DNA of 64,000 nt from CAVTLG01 sp963735495 (GTDB taxonomy: Bacteria; Chloroflexota; Ktedonobacteria; Ktedonobacterales; Ktedonobacteraceae), in contig CAVTLG010000009.1 in the NCBI GenBank assembly GCA_963735495.1, positions 434,001 through 498,000 of the forward strand. Reading direction: 5' to 3'. A program made the position numbers and the translations under genes. The stretch's first letter is position 1, and the number at the start of each line of letters is the position of its first letter. A model generated the notes under the pieces. That model was not told the origin of the DNA. It saw only the letters and a program-made list of their open reading frames with translations, and ran no database searches. Below are positions 9,113-17,875 of this stretch, in pieces.

Positions 9113-9211
9113 ATGTCGCAAGAGTCAGCGTATGCGTTCTCTTGCAAGGCCGGTGATGAAAGTGAACGTACTAGGAGATATGACAAGAAGAAGATGTGGA
9201 ATGTTCCTTAA
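9113..9211 (+). CDS. Possible very short ORF with good ribosome site
   Basis: ATG 9113 follows GAGGAGGAAG at ideal spacing and opens 32 codons (MSQESAYAFSCKAGDE, ending MWNVP). No family is recognised. Sense-like stretches also occur in the other two frames down to 9268, so this may be the decayed start of a longer gene that has picked up frameshifts. Confidence 0.2.
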   Translation: MSQESAYAFSCKAGDESERTRRYDKKKMWNVP

Positions 9212-9268
9212 AAAACACATGCAGACCAATAGCCCAAAGCGGTCTTCTATGAAGTTGGCCGGCTTGCA

Positions 9269-10192
9269 TCAGGTGAAATTTGGTCGCGGCATAGGTGTTG
9301 GGTAGCTTGCGACGTGATACGAACCATGTTCTATCTCTTCAAGGATGGATGGGGCTTGAGGCGTCCAATTGAGGAGAGAACGGGCTCTTGCTCCGCTGAT
9401 CTGCTGATTGAGCAGCAGGGCATCAACCAGTTCTCCAAGCACCAGCCGTGCTTGATCTGGCTGCCAGACCTCAATAGGTAGGTTCAGAGTATGTGCAAGC
9501 GCCTGAGTAATCGCCAGGAATGTCACGGGTGGCTCACTGACGATATTGAGCAACGTTCCTGCTGGAGCCAGAGTCAAGGCGCGTAGATAGGCGTCGGCCA
9601 GATTGTCTCGATGCACGAGCGCCCAGACATTCTTGCCCTTGCCCACTGTCCGGGCGATGCCTGTTTGCTGAGCCAGATGAACGAGCATGCCAGGAATGCC
9701 TCCGCCATACCCATAGACCAGTCCTGGACGCAGCACTATGGCGTGCACACCTCTCTTTGTGGCTGAGAGGACGCGTTGTTCGAGTGCAGGACGCCAGGCG
9801 ACGATTAAGGGGGGATCTGGGGATTGTTCTTCGTCGGCTACAATCCCTGCAGAGAGCGTGCCCAACACCCAGGAGCCACTGGTGTAGATGAAGGGTTTAT
9901 GACTGCCAGCCAGGGTATCAAGAATAGTTTCAACTGCCAGCGTATCGGTCCTGGCCGTCTCCGCGTCGTTGGAAGAAGCGGCGTGGATAACCGCATCGGC
10001 CTCGTACGTGCCTTGAGCTATTAACTGTAGATCGGTCAGTTCTCCCAGTAGTGGCTGGATGGACTGCGCCCGTAAGCGATCTGCGGAGGCAGCGGAGCGG
10101 GCAAGCCCGACGACGGTATGGCCTGCATGTTGCAGAGCCTGCGCTATCCCGCTGCCAATATAGCCGGTCGCTCCTGTCAAAAAGATGTTCAT
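9269..10192 (-). CDS. NAD(P)-dependent epimerase/dehydratase family protein (extended SDR)
   Basis: A 307-residue protein with an N-terminal Rossmann nucleotide-binding motif TGATGYIG (residues 7-14) and GLARS after the second strand. A DAVIHAAS stretch, FIYTSGSWVLG (strand with the active-site Ser region) and LRPGLVYGYGGG follow. These mark extended or atypical short-chain dehydrogenases acting on nucleotide sugars or other carbonyl compounds. The classic YxxxK pair is not obvious, so the reaction cannot be named. It starts at ATG 10192. The NTF2-like gene ends 3 bases upstream of this start, so the two are probably cotranscribed. Confidence 0.87.
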   Translation of the reverse strand: MNIFLTGATGYIGSGIAQALQHAGHTVVGLARSAASADRLRAQSIQPLLGELTDLQLIAQGTYEADAVIHAASSNDAETARTDTLAVETILDTLAGSHKPFIYTSGSWVLGTLSAGIVADEEQSPDPPLIVAWRPALEQRVLSATKRGVHAIVLRPGLVYGYGGGIPGMLVHLAQQTGIARTVGKGKNVWALVHRDNLADAYLRALTLAPAGTLLNIVSEPPVTFLAITQALAHTLNLPIEVWQPDQARLVLGELVDALLLNQQISGARARSLLNWTPQAPSILEEIEHGSYHVASYPTPMPRPNFT

Positions 10193-10195
10193 GCC

Positions 10196-10462
10196 TCACT
10201 TCACTCCTGTAAAATGATACGAAATTTTTCCTTCTTTCAATACCAGGGCGTCGTATACTTCTGCGGGACCAAAAGCGGAGACGACACTGGCTTCAAAGAA
10301 GAGAAAATCTTCGGCAGCGCTAAATTTGTTCGTCGATTTCACCTCCAAATGACCTAAGGCCTGGAGATAGTTGCGAAAATGCGCTTTGAGAGCATCGCGC
10401 CCTTTGACAACGAAGTCGAAGCCGACGAGGAGAGCGTCTTCGTTGTAGTGGTTGTCGATCAA
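10196..10462 (-). CDS. NTF2/SnoaL-like small protein, start codon probably lost
   Basis: From a TTG at 10462 it reads IDNHYNEDALLVGFDFVVKG and continues to GKISYHFTGVK: the cone-shaped NTF2-like fold used by SnoaL cyclases, ketosteroid isomerase and many unknown proteins. The natural N-terminus (EKTQAREFYKEQLDYLFAKD) lies upstream in the same open frame, which extends to 10549 but has no ATG, GTG or TTG before 10462. An ATA at 10535-10537 sits 7 bases after AGAAAGG, exactly where a start would be expected. The gene may therefore be poorly translated or recently damaged. It is next to the epimerase gene. Confidence 0.65.
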   Translation of the reverse strand: MIDNHYNEDALLVGFDFVVKGRDALKAHFRNYLQALGHLEVKSTNKFSAAEDFLFFEASVVSAFGPAEVYDALVLKEGKISYHFTGVK

Positions 10463-10585
10463 ACCGTCGACATCTTTTGCAAAGAGGTAGTCAAGCTGCT
10501 CTTTGTAAAACTCTCTTGCCTGTGTCTTTTCGATTATTTGATGGCCTTTCTACTCTCTATGCTCACTAGCATAGGGAAAACTTCT

Positions 10586-11329
10586 TTACCTGGTAATTCT
10601 CGTATCTTGCATATTAGCACCGTTCAGATTAGCGCCTTGCATATTAGTACCGTTCAGGTTAGCGCCTTGCATATCAGCATCACTCAGGTTAGCGCCGCTC
10701 AAATTGGCACCTCTTAAGTCTGCGCTGCTCAAGAGGGCAGCATTCAGATTGGCCCCACTCAGATTAGCGCCGCTCAACTCTGTACTCCTCAAATCGACAT
10801 GGCTCAGATCAACGCCCGCCAGAGAAACAAGGGCTGGCTTTCCAGTGATGAGATGTGCTTCATAAAGAAAGCGGATGATCATTGATTTCCGATGTGGGTC
10901 CTTCAAACGACTCAATACAACCATAGTTTTTGCTCGTGCTACAATACTGGCTCCATAAGATACCCTTGGATCTCCAAGCTTATTATCTAGCAAGAGCCCT
11001 GTAATCCCATCCAGGTATGCCGCCAGTGTCGCCTCCTCTTCCTGACCATTGGCCATTTTGAGATCGTTCTGCCGATTTGCTTCCGCTATTCTCAGGTCGC
11101 TATCATGTTGTGCCTGACTGGCCTCATCCTGCTGGATACTGAAAACAATGGTCGCACACATCACAACGACTGGGATGGCCAGCGTGCCGAACAGCGTAAG
11201 CCAATCCCACATCGTCTTATCTGAGAGTCCTGCCCGGATACGCCTTACGTTCTTCCGCCCTGGCATCTGAGGCTCCGGCCTGGGAGAGGCGGATGGCGCT
11301 GAAGCAGGATCTTTTGTCGTTTTATACAT
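10586..11329 (-). CDS. Membrane-anchored pentapeptide-repeat protein
   Basis: A 247-residue protein. The N-terminal ~45 residues are Pro/Arg-rich, then one transmembrane helix follows at about 47-68 (TLFGTLAIPVVVMCATIVF). A charged helical segment comes next, then a small helical domain. From about residue 170 the protein is a run of A(D/N)LSG-type pentapeptides (about 15) forming a right-handed quadrilateral helix. In the DNA this gives a 15/30-base periodicity at 10605-10760. Pentapeptide proteins range from gyrase-protection factors to scaffold proteins; the membrane anchor suggests signalling or scaffolding. It starts at ATG 11329. Confidence 0.85.
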   Translation of the reverse strand: MYKTTKDPASAPSASPRPEPQMPGRKNVRRIRAGLSDKTMWDWLTLFGTLAIPVVVMCATIVFSIQQDEASQAQHDSDLRIAEANRQNDLKMANGQEEEATLAAYLDGITGLLLDNKLGDPRVSYGASIVARAKTMVVLSRLKDPHRKSMIIRFLYEAHLITGKPALVSLAGVDLSHVDLRSTELSGANLSGANLNAALLSSADLRGANLSGANLSDADMQGANLNGTNMQGANLNGANMQDTRITR

Positions 11330-11394
11330 GATCCTAAACTTTCAGTAAAGCTTATTCTTGCTATCTATAGATCCGGGTGAGTCTCCTTCCTTTG

Positions 11395-11505
11395 GGGGGA
11401 AACGGGTAGGGGCGTGTCCTGGCGACCGCCCCCGGGGCGCACGCGAGGTGACGCCCCTACCCGATTTCCCGACGGTTCTCCTACAAGGGTGGAGACCCAT
11501 TCGGG
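11395..11505. repeat. GC-rich hairpin repeat, copy A
   Basis: Perfect 12-bp arms gggtaggggcgt (11404-11415) and acgcccctaccc (11451-11462) enclose a GC-rich core, followed by atttcccgacg. A diverged second copy lies at 54636-54826. It looks like a dispersed REP- or MITE-like element. The rest of 11330-11735 is AT-rich with no gene seen. Confidence 0.65.
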
Positions 11506-11735
11506 TAAGTAGTCTGATCCTGTCTGTAGAGCTTGCTAAATATAGATCTACTTCTTACAGTATAATCAATGCATAAAATGATATATATAAATAAATCGCT
11601 TGATATATCGGTTACAATTAAACAAAGTACCGTTTTGTATAAATGTAATTTCTCAAATATGCTCTTCGCAGTTGCTTCATTGCCTCTGGTTACAAAGCGG
11701 CTTACTGCTGCTAGCAAGGCGATCTGGAGGGAGTT

Positions 11736-12611
11736 GTGGAGAGATCACACACGTTGGTAGCGGAACCGATTGAGAGAATGAGTGAGATGACGAGAAACAT
11801 CATGATCCTGGTATCCGAGTGGGGATACTGGGGTGAGGAACTGCTCGGTCCGGTGGAGACATTTGACGCTGCAGGATATCAGCTTACGTTCGCCACCGCC
11901 AGAGGAGAGCGCCCGGTAATCCTTGATGTCAGCCTGAATCCGAGTTACGTTGACCCGCCACTGGGTCGTTCCGTCACTTCCAGAGAAGTTGCGGGAAAGG
12001 CTCATGAACTGGATCGCTCGGATCGCCTGCGCAGTCCGCTCAATCTCTCTGCTCTGATGCCGGAGAGACCCTATTGGAGTGCGACAAACTTTTTGAGAGC
12101 GATGGAAGAGTATGATCGTGTCCTTGACGAGAAGCAGAAGGATCTGGCCGGTTATGATGGCCTGCTGATTGTAGGTGGTAGTGGTGCGCTGGTTGATCTG
12201 GCGAACAATCAGAGGGTGCACGATCTCGTCCTGAGCTTTTATCGGATGGGGAAGCCGATTGCTGCGGAGTGTTATGGCGTCGCGTGCCTGGCATTTGCTC
12301 GTGACCTGGAATATCGCAAGAGTATTATCTGGGGGAAACATGTCACCGGTCATTGCAAGGAATATGATTACAAGGATGGCACTGGATTTCAAGGCATCGA
12401 TTTTAATATGGGGCCTCCACCCTATCCCCTGGAATATATCCTCCGTGATGCGACGGGACCGGATGGTCAGTATATCGGCAATTTCGGCAAGCAGACTTCC
12501 GTTATTGTTGACTACCCATTTATTACGGGTCGCTCCACGCCAGACGCCTATCTAACTGGCCAGAAAGTCGTCGATGTTCTGGTGAGCGGGCTAAGACGCT
12601 ATGGTTGGTGA
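11736..12611 (+). CDS. DJ-1/PfpI family protein (class I glutamine-amidotransferase-like)
   Basis: A 291-residue protein in the DJ-1/PfpI superfamily: NIMILVSEWGYWGEELLGPV at the N-terminus, YDGLLIVGGSGALVDL, and the nucleophile elbow AECYGVACLAF with the candidate catalytic Cys. C-terminal SVIVDYPFITGRSTPDAYL is also typical. Members include chaperones, glyoxalases, isonitrile hydratases and proteases, so the reaction is open. It is longer than the usual ~190-230 residues because of an inserted segment at about 60-130. The GTG start at 11736 has GGAGG 5 bases upstream; ATGs at 11778 and 11787 are alternatives. First gene of an eight-gene operon, overlapping the next gene by 11 bases. Confidence 0.85.
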   Translation: MERSHTLVAEPIERMSEMTRNIMILVSEWGYWGEELLGPVETFDAAGYQLTFATARGERPVILDVSLNPSYVDPPLGRSVTSREVAGKAHELDRSDRLRSPLNLSALMPERPYWSATNFLRAMEEYDRVLDEKQKDLAGYDGLLIVGGSGALVDLANNQRVHDLVLSFYRMGKPIAAECYGVACLAFARDLEYRKSIIWGKHVTGHCKEYDYKDGTGFQGIDFNMGPPPYPLEYILRDATGPDGQYIGNFGKQTSVIVDYPFITGRSTPDAYLTGQKVVDVLVSGLRRYGW

Positions 12612-14334
12612 AAGCATGATAGGCAAAACCGGGCGCTTTGCGATCATCGAACAATTTCTGGCAGATGACATTCACTACATGTTCGGAAACCCTGGTACGG
12701 TTGAAGAAGGCTTCCTGGATGCCGTGAGTAGCTATGCCGACTTCCGATACATTCTGGCCTTGCACGAAACGGTGGCGCTGGCCATGGCGGATGGCTACGC
12801 TCGTGCGACCAGAAAGCCGACCGTGGTACAACTGCATAGCGGCGTGGGCCTGGGGAATGGTATCGGTATGTTGTATCAGGCGAAGCGTGGTCATGCACCC
12901 CTGGTGGTAATCAACGGTGAGGCAGGTATGCGCTATGATGCGTTGGATGCTCAGATGGCGGCTGACCTGGTTGCCATGGCTCGGCCTGTTACCAAATGGG
13001 CGACCCGCGTTGTCGCTCCTTCCTCGCTCTTACGTGTGTTGCGACGAGCTATCAAGATGGCCGCCACCCCTCCTATGGGACCCGTGTTTGTCTGCCTGCC
13101 GATGGATATCCTCGATGCTCCGCTTGAGGAAGAGGTGGTTCCGACCATCTTCCCGGTGACACGCGTGGCCCCGGAAGCGGAGCAGATTGCTCTGGCGGCA
13201 TCCCTGCTGGCTGCGGCTCAGAAGCCTATGATTATTATGGGTGATGGTATCGCTGCCTCCAACGCCCAGGCTGAATTGACGCGCGTGGCCGAACAAATAG
13301 GCGCGGAGGTGTGGGGTGCGGATTCAGCAGAAGTTAATATGCGCGTGGATCATCCTCTCTACAAAGATCTGCTTGGGCATATGTTTGGCAAGTATAGTCG
13401 TACGATAACATCGCAGGCCGATGTAGTGCTGATCTGTGGCACCTATGTCTTTCCTGAAGTTTTCCCGGCGTGTGCTCACGTCTTTGCACCAACTGCCAGG
13501 GTGATTCACATCGACCTGGATGCCTATGAAGTGGGCAAGAACTTTCCCGTCACCCTTGGTCTCATCAGCGATCCACAAGTCACCCTTGCCAAACTGGCTG
13601 TCACGCTGGACGGCATGATGACTGTGTCGCAGAAAGCTGCCGCCAGCACCCGTTTCAATCAACATGCTGAGCTTAAAGAACAGGAGGCAATAGCGAGCAG
13701 CAAGGCTGATCACCTGCGGCGTGATAGCATACCGCTACACGCCTCGCAGTTTATGGAGGCGCTAGCTAGCATGTTGCCAGAAGATGCCATCGTCTTCGAC
13801 GAAGCGTTAACAAATAGTGCTGATGTGGTGCATTATCTGCCGCCAGTACTGCCAGGGCACTATTTCATGACACGTGGTGGGTCACTGGGTGTTGGCATCC
13901 CGGGGGCGTTGGGGATCAAACTGGCCCATCCCGACAAAACGGTGATCGGCATTTGCGGCGATGGAGGCAGTATGTATACCATCCAGGCGCTCTGGACGGC
14001 GGCTCACCATAAGATTGGCGCTAAATTCGTGATTTGCCACAACTCCTCCTATGAACTGCTCAAGCTCAATCTTCAGCAATACTGGCGTGAGCAACACATA
14101 CCAGAGCACGAATTTCCGGCTTCGTTCGATATCGGCACTCCCGATATCCGTTTTGTTGAACTGGCTCAGGCGATGGGCGTGCAAGCTGTGCGCGTCGAGA
14201 GGGCGGAGCAGATCGTGCCCGCACTGCGTCAGGCGCTGGCAGGCGATGAACCATTTCTGATCGATCTGGTTCTTACCAGCAAAATACCAGAGCATATCAT
14301 GCATAAGGTTGTACACAGATATAGCCACGCGTGA
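12601..14334 (+). CDS. Thiamine-diphosphate enzyme, benzoylformate-decarboxylase-like
   Basis: A 577-residue ThDP enzyme with three domains: Pyr (1-190), central (about 200-340) and PP (about 370-560). Cofactor-activating Glu is E56 in ILALHETVALAMADGYA. The Mg/ThDP motif GDGGSMYTIQALWTAA begins near 452 and is followed by an Asn in CHNSSY. The wording follows benzoylformate decarboxylase: GNPGT at 29-33 where BFD has the active-site Ser (here Thr33), and QLHSG with H79 matching the BFD active-site His. A 2-oxoacid decarboxylase or carboligase is likely; the substrate is unknown. Start may be ATG 12601 (overlapping the upstream gene) or 12616. Confidence 0.88.
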   Translation: MVGESMIGKTGRFAIIEQFLADDIHYMFGNPGTVEEGFLDAVSSYADFRYILALHETVALAMADGYARATRKPTVVQLHSGVGLGNGIGMLYQAKRGHAPLVVINGEAGMRYDALDAQMAADLVAMARPVTKWATRVVAPSSLLRVLRRAIKMAATPPMGPVFVCLPMDILDAPLEEEVVPTIFPVTRVAPEAEQIALAASLLAAAQKPMIIMGDGIAASNAQAELTRVAEQIGAEVWGADSAEVNMRVDHPLYKDLLGHMFGKYSRTITSQADVVLICGTYVFPEVFPACAHVFAPTARVIHIDLDAYEVGKNFPVTLGLISDPQVTLAKLAVTLDGMMTVSQKAAASTRFNQHAELKEQEAIASSKADHLRRDSIPLHASQFMEALASMLPEDAIVFDEALTNSADVVHYLPPVLPGHYFMTRGGSLGVGIPGALGIKLAHPDKTVIGICGDGGSMYTIQALWTAAHHKIGAKFVICHNSSYELLKLNLQQYWREQHIPEHEFPASFDIGTPDIRFVELAQAMGVQAVRVERAEQIVPALRQALAGDEPFLIDLVLTSKIPEHIMHKVVHRYSHA

Positions 14335-14352
14335 GAGAAAGGATCTTGCATT

Positions 14353-14826
14353 ATGAGTTCTCCCGTTATCAGACCGGCAGGTAAGCCTGCGCCGCTTACG
14401 GAAACAGAGGTAAAACAACTCGTGGATACCTGGTATGCCAGGCTGGATGTTCATCCTCCAGTTGCGGAAATACTCCCCATGCTGGCGGACGAAGACCTGA
14501 CGATGCAACTCCCAGAGACCACGCTACACGGTCAGGCCGACTTTCTCAAGTGGTACGACGGGGTGATCCACACGTTTTTTGATGAAGTCCATGTGCTGAA
14601 AGAAGTGGATATTCGTGTGACTGCCAGCCAGGCTGAAGTCCATCTTATTGTCAACTGGCAGGCGCATATCTGGCAGGCACCTGCACCGAAAAGCCAGTGG
14701 ATCGGCTTCGATGCGACTCAGCGTTGGATTATAGAACGCTCAAAGACGACACAGCAGCCATTCATCGTCACCTATAGCGTTGAGAGGTTTGTTCCCATGC
14801 CGGGATCGGCCACATTACCATCGTAA
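14353..14826 (+). CDS. NTF2/SnoaL-like protein
   Basis: A 157-residue protein with an N-terminal helix (ETEVKQLVDTWYARLDVHPP), then FLKWYDGVIHTFFDEVHVLK and beta strands VHLIVNWQAHIW and FIVTYSVERFVP. This is the pattern of NTF2-like cone folds such as SnoaL-type cyclases, dehydratases and isomerases. The first ~15 residues are Pro-rich and outside the fold. It follows the ThDP enzyme by 18 bases with an AGAAAGGA ribosome site, so it is cotranscribed and may act on the same intermediate. The catalytic residues are not identifiable without alignment. Confidence 0.78.
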   Translation: MSSPVIRPAGKPAPLTETEVKQLVDTWYARLDVHPPVAEILPMLADEDLTMQLPETTLHGQADFLKWYDGVIHTFFDEVHVLKEVDIRVTASQAEVHLIVNWQAHIWQAPAPKSQWIGFDATQRWIIERSKTTQQPFIVTYSVERFVPMPGSATLPS

Positions 14827-14857
14827 GGGCCATACTCGCTTGTTCAGAGGAGGGGCA

Positions 14858-15241
14858 ATGAGTACGAGAGAAATGATCGACGCATACTACACAGCGGTCA
14901 ACGCGGGTGATTGGGATACCTGGCTGACCCTTTTCGCCGAAAATATCGTGGTAGATGAGCAGATAGCGGGCCATGCTGAAGGCATCGCCAGCTTACGCGG
15001 CGCGATCTCCGCCATGCGCAGAGGGTATGCGAAGTTTCAGATGCATCCGCTGCATGTGGTGATTGAGCGGAACCAGGCCAGCGTCATCTGGCATTGCGTA
15101 GCCGCCAATGCCAGTGGTGTCCCAATTGAAGCGCGTGGTGCCAACTATTTCCAGGTGCAGCAAGACCGGATCACCTATATGGCAACATACCATGACACCG
15201 TGCCGTTCGCTCCTTTTATCAATCAGAAATTACCAGTGTAG
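14858..15241 (+). CDS. NTF2/SnoaL-like protein (second in operon)
   Basis: A 127-residue NTF2-like protein: MSTREMIDAYYTAVNAGDWD, then LFAENIVVDEQIAGHAEGIA, and a final GANYFQVQQDRITYMATYHD typical of SnoaL-like small enzymes. ATG 14858 was chosen because GAGGAGGGG precedes it; a longer frame from 14780 adds only unlikely residues that overlap the previous gene. Two different NTF2-like proteins side by side suggest two steps of one pathway or a heteromer. It is not a close duplicate of the preceding gene. Confidence 0.8.
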   Translation: MSTREMIDAYYTAVNAGDWDTWLTLFAENIVVDEQIAGHAEGIASLRGAISAMRRGYAKFQMHPLHVVIERNQASVIWHCVAANASGVPIEARGANYFQVQQDRITYMATYHDTVPFAPFINQKLPV

Positions 15242-15256
15242 GTGTGAGGCGCAGGT

Positions 15257-16780
15257 GTGATGAACGAATATGACTTTATTATTGTCGGGACTGGCTCAGC
15301 CGGATCAGTGCTTGCTAACCGGCTCAGCGAAAACCCGGCACATCAGGTACTGGCATTGGAGGCGGGTGGGCCAGATATTCCTCCTGCCGTTGCCGATCCC
15401 TCCCTGTGGTATACCCTGTTGGGCTCTTCTGTGGATTGGGGCTATACGAGTGTTCCTCAGCCGGGTCTCAACGGACGTAGTACGCATGAGCCGCGCGGCA
15501 AGATCCCTGGTGGGACCAGTAATCTCTATATCATGATGCACGTCCGGGGACAGCCATCTGACTATGACGCCTGGGCCTATCATGGCTGTCCAGGTTGGAG
15601 CTACGAGCAGGTCAGGCCCTATTTCCAGAAACTGGAAGACCAGGAAGACAACAGCAGTCCGTGGGCTGGCAAAGGGGGGCCAATGTATGTTGCGAACGCT
15701 AAGTTACACGCGTTCAATCCCACCTCTGCCGTGTTTATCGATGCCTGCCGCGAACTGGGCTACCCTTACAGCGAGGATTTTAATGGTCCACAGATGGAAG
15801 GTGCAGGCTGGCACCATGTCAATATCAAAGATGGCAAACGCCACAGCGCAACCGTAGCCTACCTCGTGCCTGCCCTGGAGCGGTCAAATCTGACGCTGAG
15901 CACGGGAGCGCAGGCCACGCGCCTGTTGTTTAATGGGCAGCGCTGTATAGGGGTGGAGTACAGCCAGCATGGCGAGATCAAGAGAGTTCATGCCGGGCGT
16001 GAGGTGATCGTCTGTGCGGGAGCCATCGAAGCGCCCAAATTGCTCCTGCTTTCGGGTATCGGCCATCCCACGCAACTCAAGACCTTCGACATTCCTGTGG
16101 TCGCTGAGGTACCGGGTGTGGGTGAAAACTTCCACAATCACGTACTGGTTGGTGTGATTAGCGAGGCCGCGCAGCCAGTACCGCCCGGGCGTGAGAATCT
16201 CTCGGAGAGCGCATTGTTCTTGAAGTCCGAGCCGGGCTGGATCGGGCCAGATCTGCAGCTAGGCTTTGTGCATGTACCATTTGATATCGTGATTGGGCAG
16301 GGGCACCCCAATGCGTTTAGTATTCTCCCTGGCATCGTGCGTCCGCTATCGCGCGGCTGGATCAGACTGGCGAGCAAGAATCCGCTGGACAAGCCACTCA
16401 TAAATCCGAATTATCTGGCGGTTGAAGCTGATCTGGCGCGCCTGGTGCAGGGCGTGAAGATTGCGCGCCGGATCTTCGGGACGCGCTCGTTCGCGGGCTG
16501 GGCCAGGCAAGAACTGCTGCCGGGGCCAGAAGTACGCAGCGACGAGCAGTTGCGCGCCTTTGTGCGTAAAAACGCCGACTCGTATCATCACCAGGTCGGT
16601 TCGTGCAAAATGGGATTGGATGATATGGCCGTGGTCGATCCGCAGCTCCGCGTCAACGGAGTGACCGGACTCAGGGTCGTCGATGCCAGCGTCATGCCAA
16701 TGGTTCCCTCTGGGAATTGCCACACGGGCATTCTGATGATTGCGGAGAAGGCCAGTGACCTGATTAAAAGGGGAATGTGA
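15257..16780 (+). CDS. GMC-family FAD-dependent oxidoreductase (alcohol oxidase/dehydrogenase)
   Basis: A 507-residue glucose-methanol-choline oxidoreductase. It has an N-terminal FAD dinucleotide motif (DFIIVGTGSAGSVLANRLSE) with VLALEAGG. GMC signature 1 is PRGKIPGGTSNLYIMMHVRG; signature 2 is GAIEAPKLLLLSGIG. The C-terminal catalytic His region is SYHHQVGSCKMG, followed by VPSGNCHTGILMIAEKASDL. The family oxidises primary or secondary alcohols to carbonyls with FAD. The usual NxN-type Asn is GGTSN. Start is GTG 15257 or ATG 15260. It overlaps the next gene by 4 bases. In context it probably oxidises an alcohol intermediate of the operon's pathway. Confidence 0.93.
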   Translation: MMNEYDFIIVGTGSAGSVLANRLSENPAHQVLALEAGGPDIPPAVADPSLWYTLLGSSVDWGYTSVPQPGLNGRSTHEPRGKIPGGTSNLYIMMHVRGQPSDYDAWAYHGCPGWSYEQVRPYFQKLEDQEDNSSPWAGKGGPMYVANAKLHAFNPTSAVFIDACRELGYPYSEDFNGPQMEGAGWHHVNIKDGKRHSATVAYLVPALERSNLTLSTGAQATRLLFNGQRCIGVEYSQHGEIKRVHAGREVIVCAGAIEAPKLLLLSGIGHPTQLKTFDIPVVAEVPGVGENFHNHVLVGVISEAAQPVPPGRENLSESALFLKSEPGWIGPDLQLGFVHVPFDIVIGQGHPNAFSILPGIVRPLSRGWIRLASKNPLDKPLINPNYLAVEADLARLVQGVKIARRIFGTRSFAGWARQELLPGPEVRSDEQLRAFVRKNADSYHHQVGSCKMGLDDMAVVDPQLRVNGVTGLRVVDASVMPMVPSGNCHTGILMIAEKASDLIKRGM

Positions 16781-17349
16781 TGAGATTACAAGGGAAGAAG
16801 ATCGGCATTCTGATCGAGAGCGATTTCTATGAAAAGGAGATCTTTTACTACGAACATCGCTTTCCAGAGGAGGGGGCGGAGCTGCACTTTATGACGCGTC
16901 TATGGGGTCAATCATCCCTGACCTTTACAGGACATGAGTATAAAGCGCCCTTCACGTGCAATGAAAGCTTCGAGGATATGGATGACGCAACGCTCGCGAG
17001 CTTCTCGGCCATCATTGTCCCATCAGCCATCGTGGCGGATCGTCTGCGCTACACCGAAGATATCAGCAAGCTGCCACCTGCTACCCGCTTTATCCAGCGC
17101 GCCTTCGCCAATAGAAACATCCTCAAAGGCATCATCTGTCATGGCATGTGGCTGGTTGCTCCGGCCCCAGAATTGGTGCGAGGTCGCCGGGTAGTTGCGC
17201 ACAACAATCTCATCGGCGATGTCCGCAACATGGGAGCCATCTATACCGATCAGGACGTGGTGCTGGATGGTGATCTCGTCACGGGGCGTACAGGAGCCGT
17301 CTGCCATCTCTTTGCACATACGATCATCGATATACTGGCGGAGTGCTAG
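16777..17349 (+). CDS. DJ-1/PfpI family protein (second in operon)
   Basis: A 190-residue protein of typical PfpI length. It begins KKIGILIESDFYEKEIFYYE, in which an early Glu sits where DJ-1 proteins have their conserved acid. ASFSAIIVPSAIVADRL is the second strand, and KGIICHGMWLVAPAPELVRG is the nucleophile elbow with C-H, as in PfpI and YhbO. VVLDGDLVTGRTGAVCHLFA closes the fold. Enzymes of this type act as glyoxalases, deglycases, hydratases or peptidases. It is translationally coupled to the GMC gene. It is distinct from the longer family member that opens the operon. Confidence 0.86.
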   Translation: MMRLQGKKIGILIESDFYEKEIFYYEHRFPEEGAELHFMTRLWGQSSLTFTGHEYKAPFTCNESFEDMDDATLASFSAIIVPSAIVADRLRYTEDISKLPPATRFIQRAFANRNILKGIICHGMWLVAPAPELVRGRRVVAHNNLIGDVRNMGAIYTDQDVVLDGDLVTGRTGAVCHLFAHTIIDILAEC

Positions 17350-17397
17350 CTGCACCATAGAACATATGCGCGGCTGCTCGCTCGGCAGGAGAAAAAG

Positions 17398-17850
17398 ATG
17401 ACGGTTTTAACCTTTTCGCATGTGGCGATTACCTGCAATGACCCGCTTGCCATGGAGCGCTTCTACTGCCGCTACTTCGGTTTCAGGCGCGCACGCGTGG
17501 TGGTGCTTGGGGAGAGTCAGGTGGTCTTTCTCAAAATGGATAACGTCTATCTGGAGCTGTTCCAGAGTAGCCAGGCTTCACCAGCTCCGGTGGCGCAAGG
17601 CTCAGGCCCGGAGTATCCGGGCTGGCGTCATCTCGCCTTTATGGTAGACGATGTAGATGCCAGATTGGCTGAGATGGGAGACGCTGCCAGGATTACCGCA
17701 GGCCCAATGGATTTTAACGACTTTATTCGTGGATGGCGTTCGGTCTGGCTGGCCGACCCGGAAGATAACATTATTGAGATCAGTCAGGGCTTTGTCGATC
17801 AGGAGAATCCACCGCCTCTTCCCACGGAAGGAGCGGCGGACTCGAAGTAG
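17398..17850 (+). CDS. VOC-superfamily protein (glyoxalase/ring-cleavage dioxygenase fold)
   Basis: A 150-residue protein with paired beta-alpha-beta-beta-beta modules. It begins LTFSHVAITCNDPLAMERFY, in which His8 is the usual first metal ligand. YLELFQ carries the Glu at the end of the first module. GWRHLAFMVDDVDARLAEM gives the second His. VWLADPEDNIIEIS has the last Glu. All four metal-ligand positions appear kept, so a metal-dependent isomerase, lyase or dioxygenase is plausible. It lies 48 bases after the PfpI gene with a GGAG ribosome site and 25 bases before glgX. Confidence 0.85.
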   Translation: MTVLTFSHVAITCNDPLAMERFYCRYFGFRRARVVVLGESQVVFLKMDNVYLELFQSSQASPAPVAQGSGPEYPGWRHLAFMVDDVDARLAEMGDAARITAGPMDFNDFIRGWRSVWLADPEDNIIEISQGFVDQENPPPLPTEGAADSK

Positions 17851-17875
17851 AGAAAACGGATGATAGGGAGGCACG

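Noticed and set aside
10605..10760. 15/30-base periodic repeats
   Set aside because: They are the coding consequence of pentapeptide repeats, not a CRISPR or satellite.
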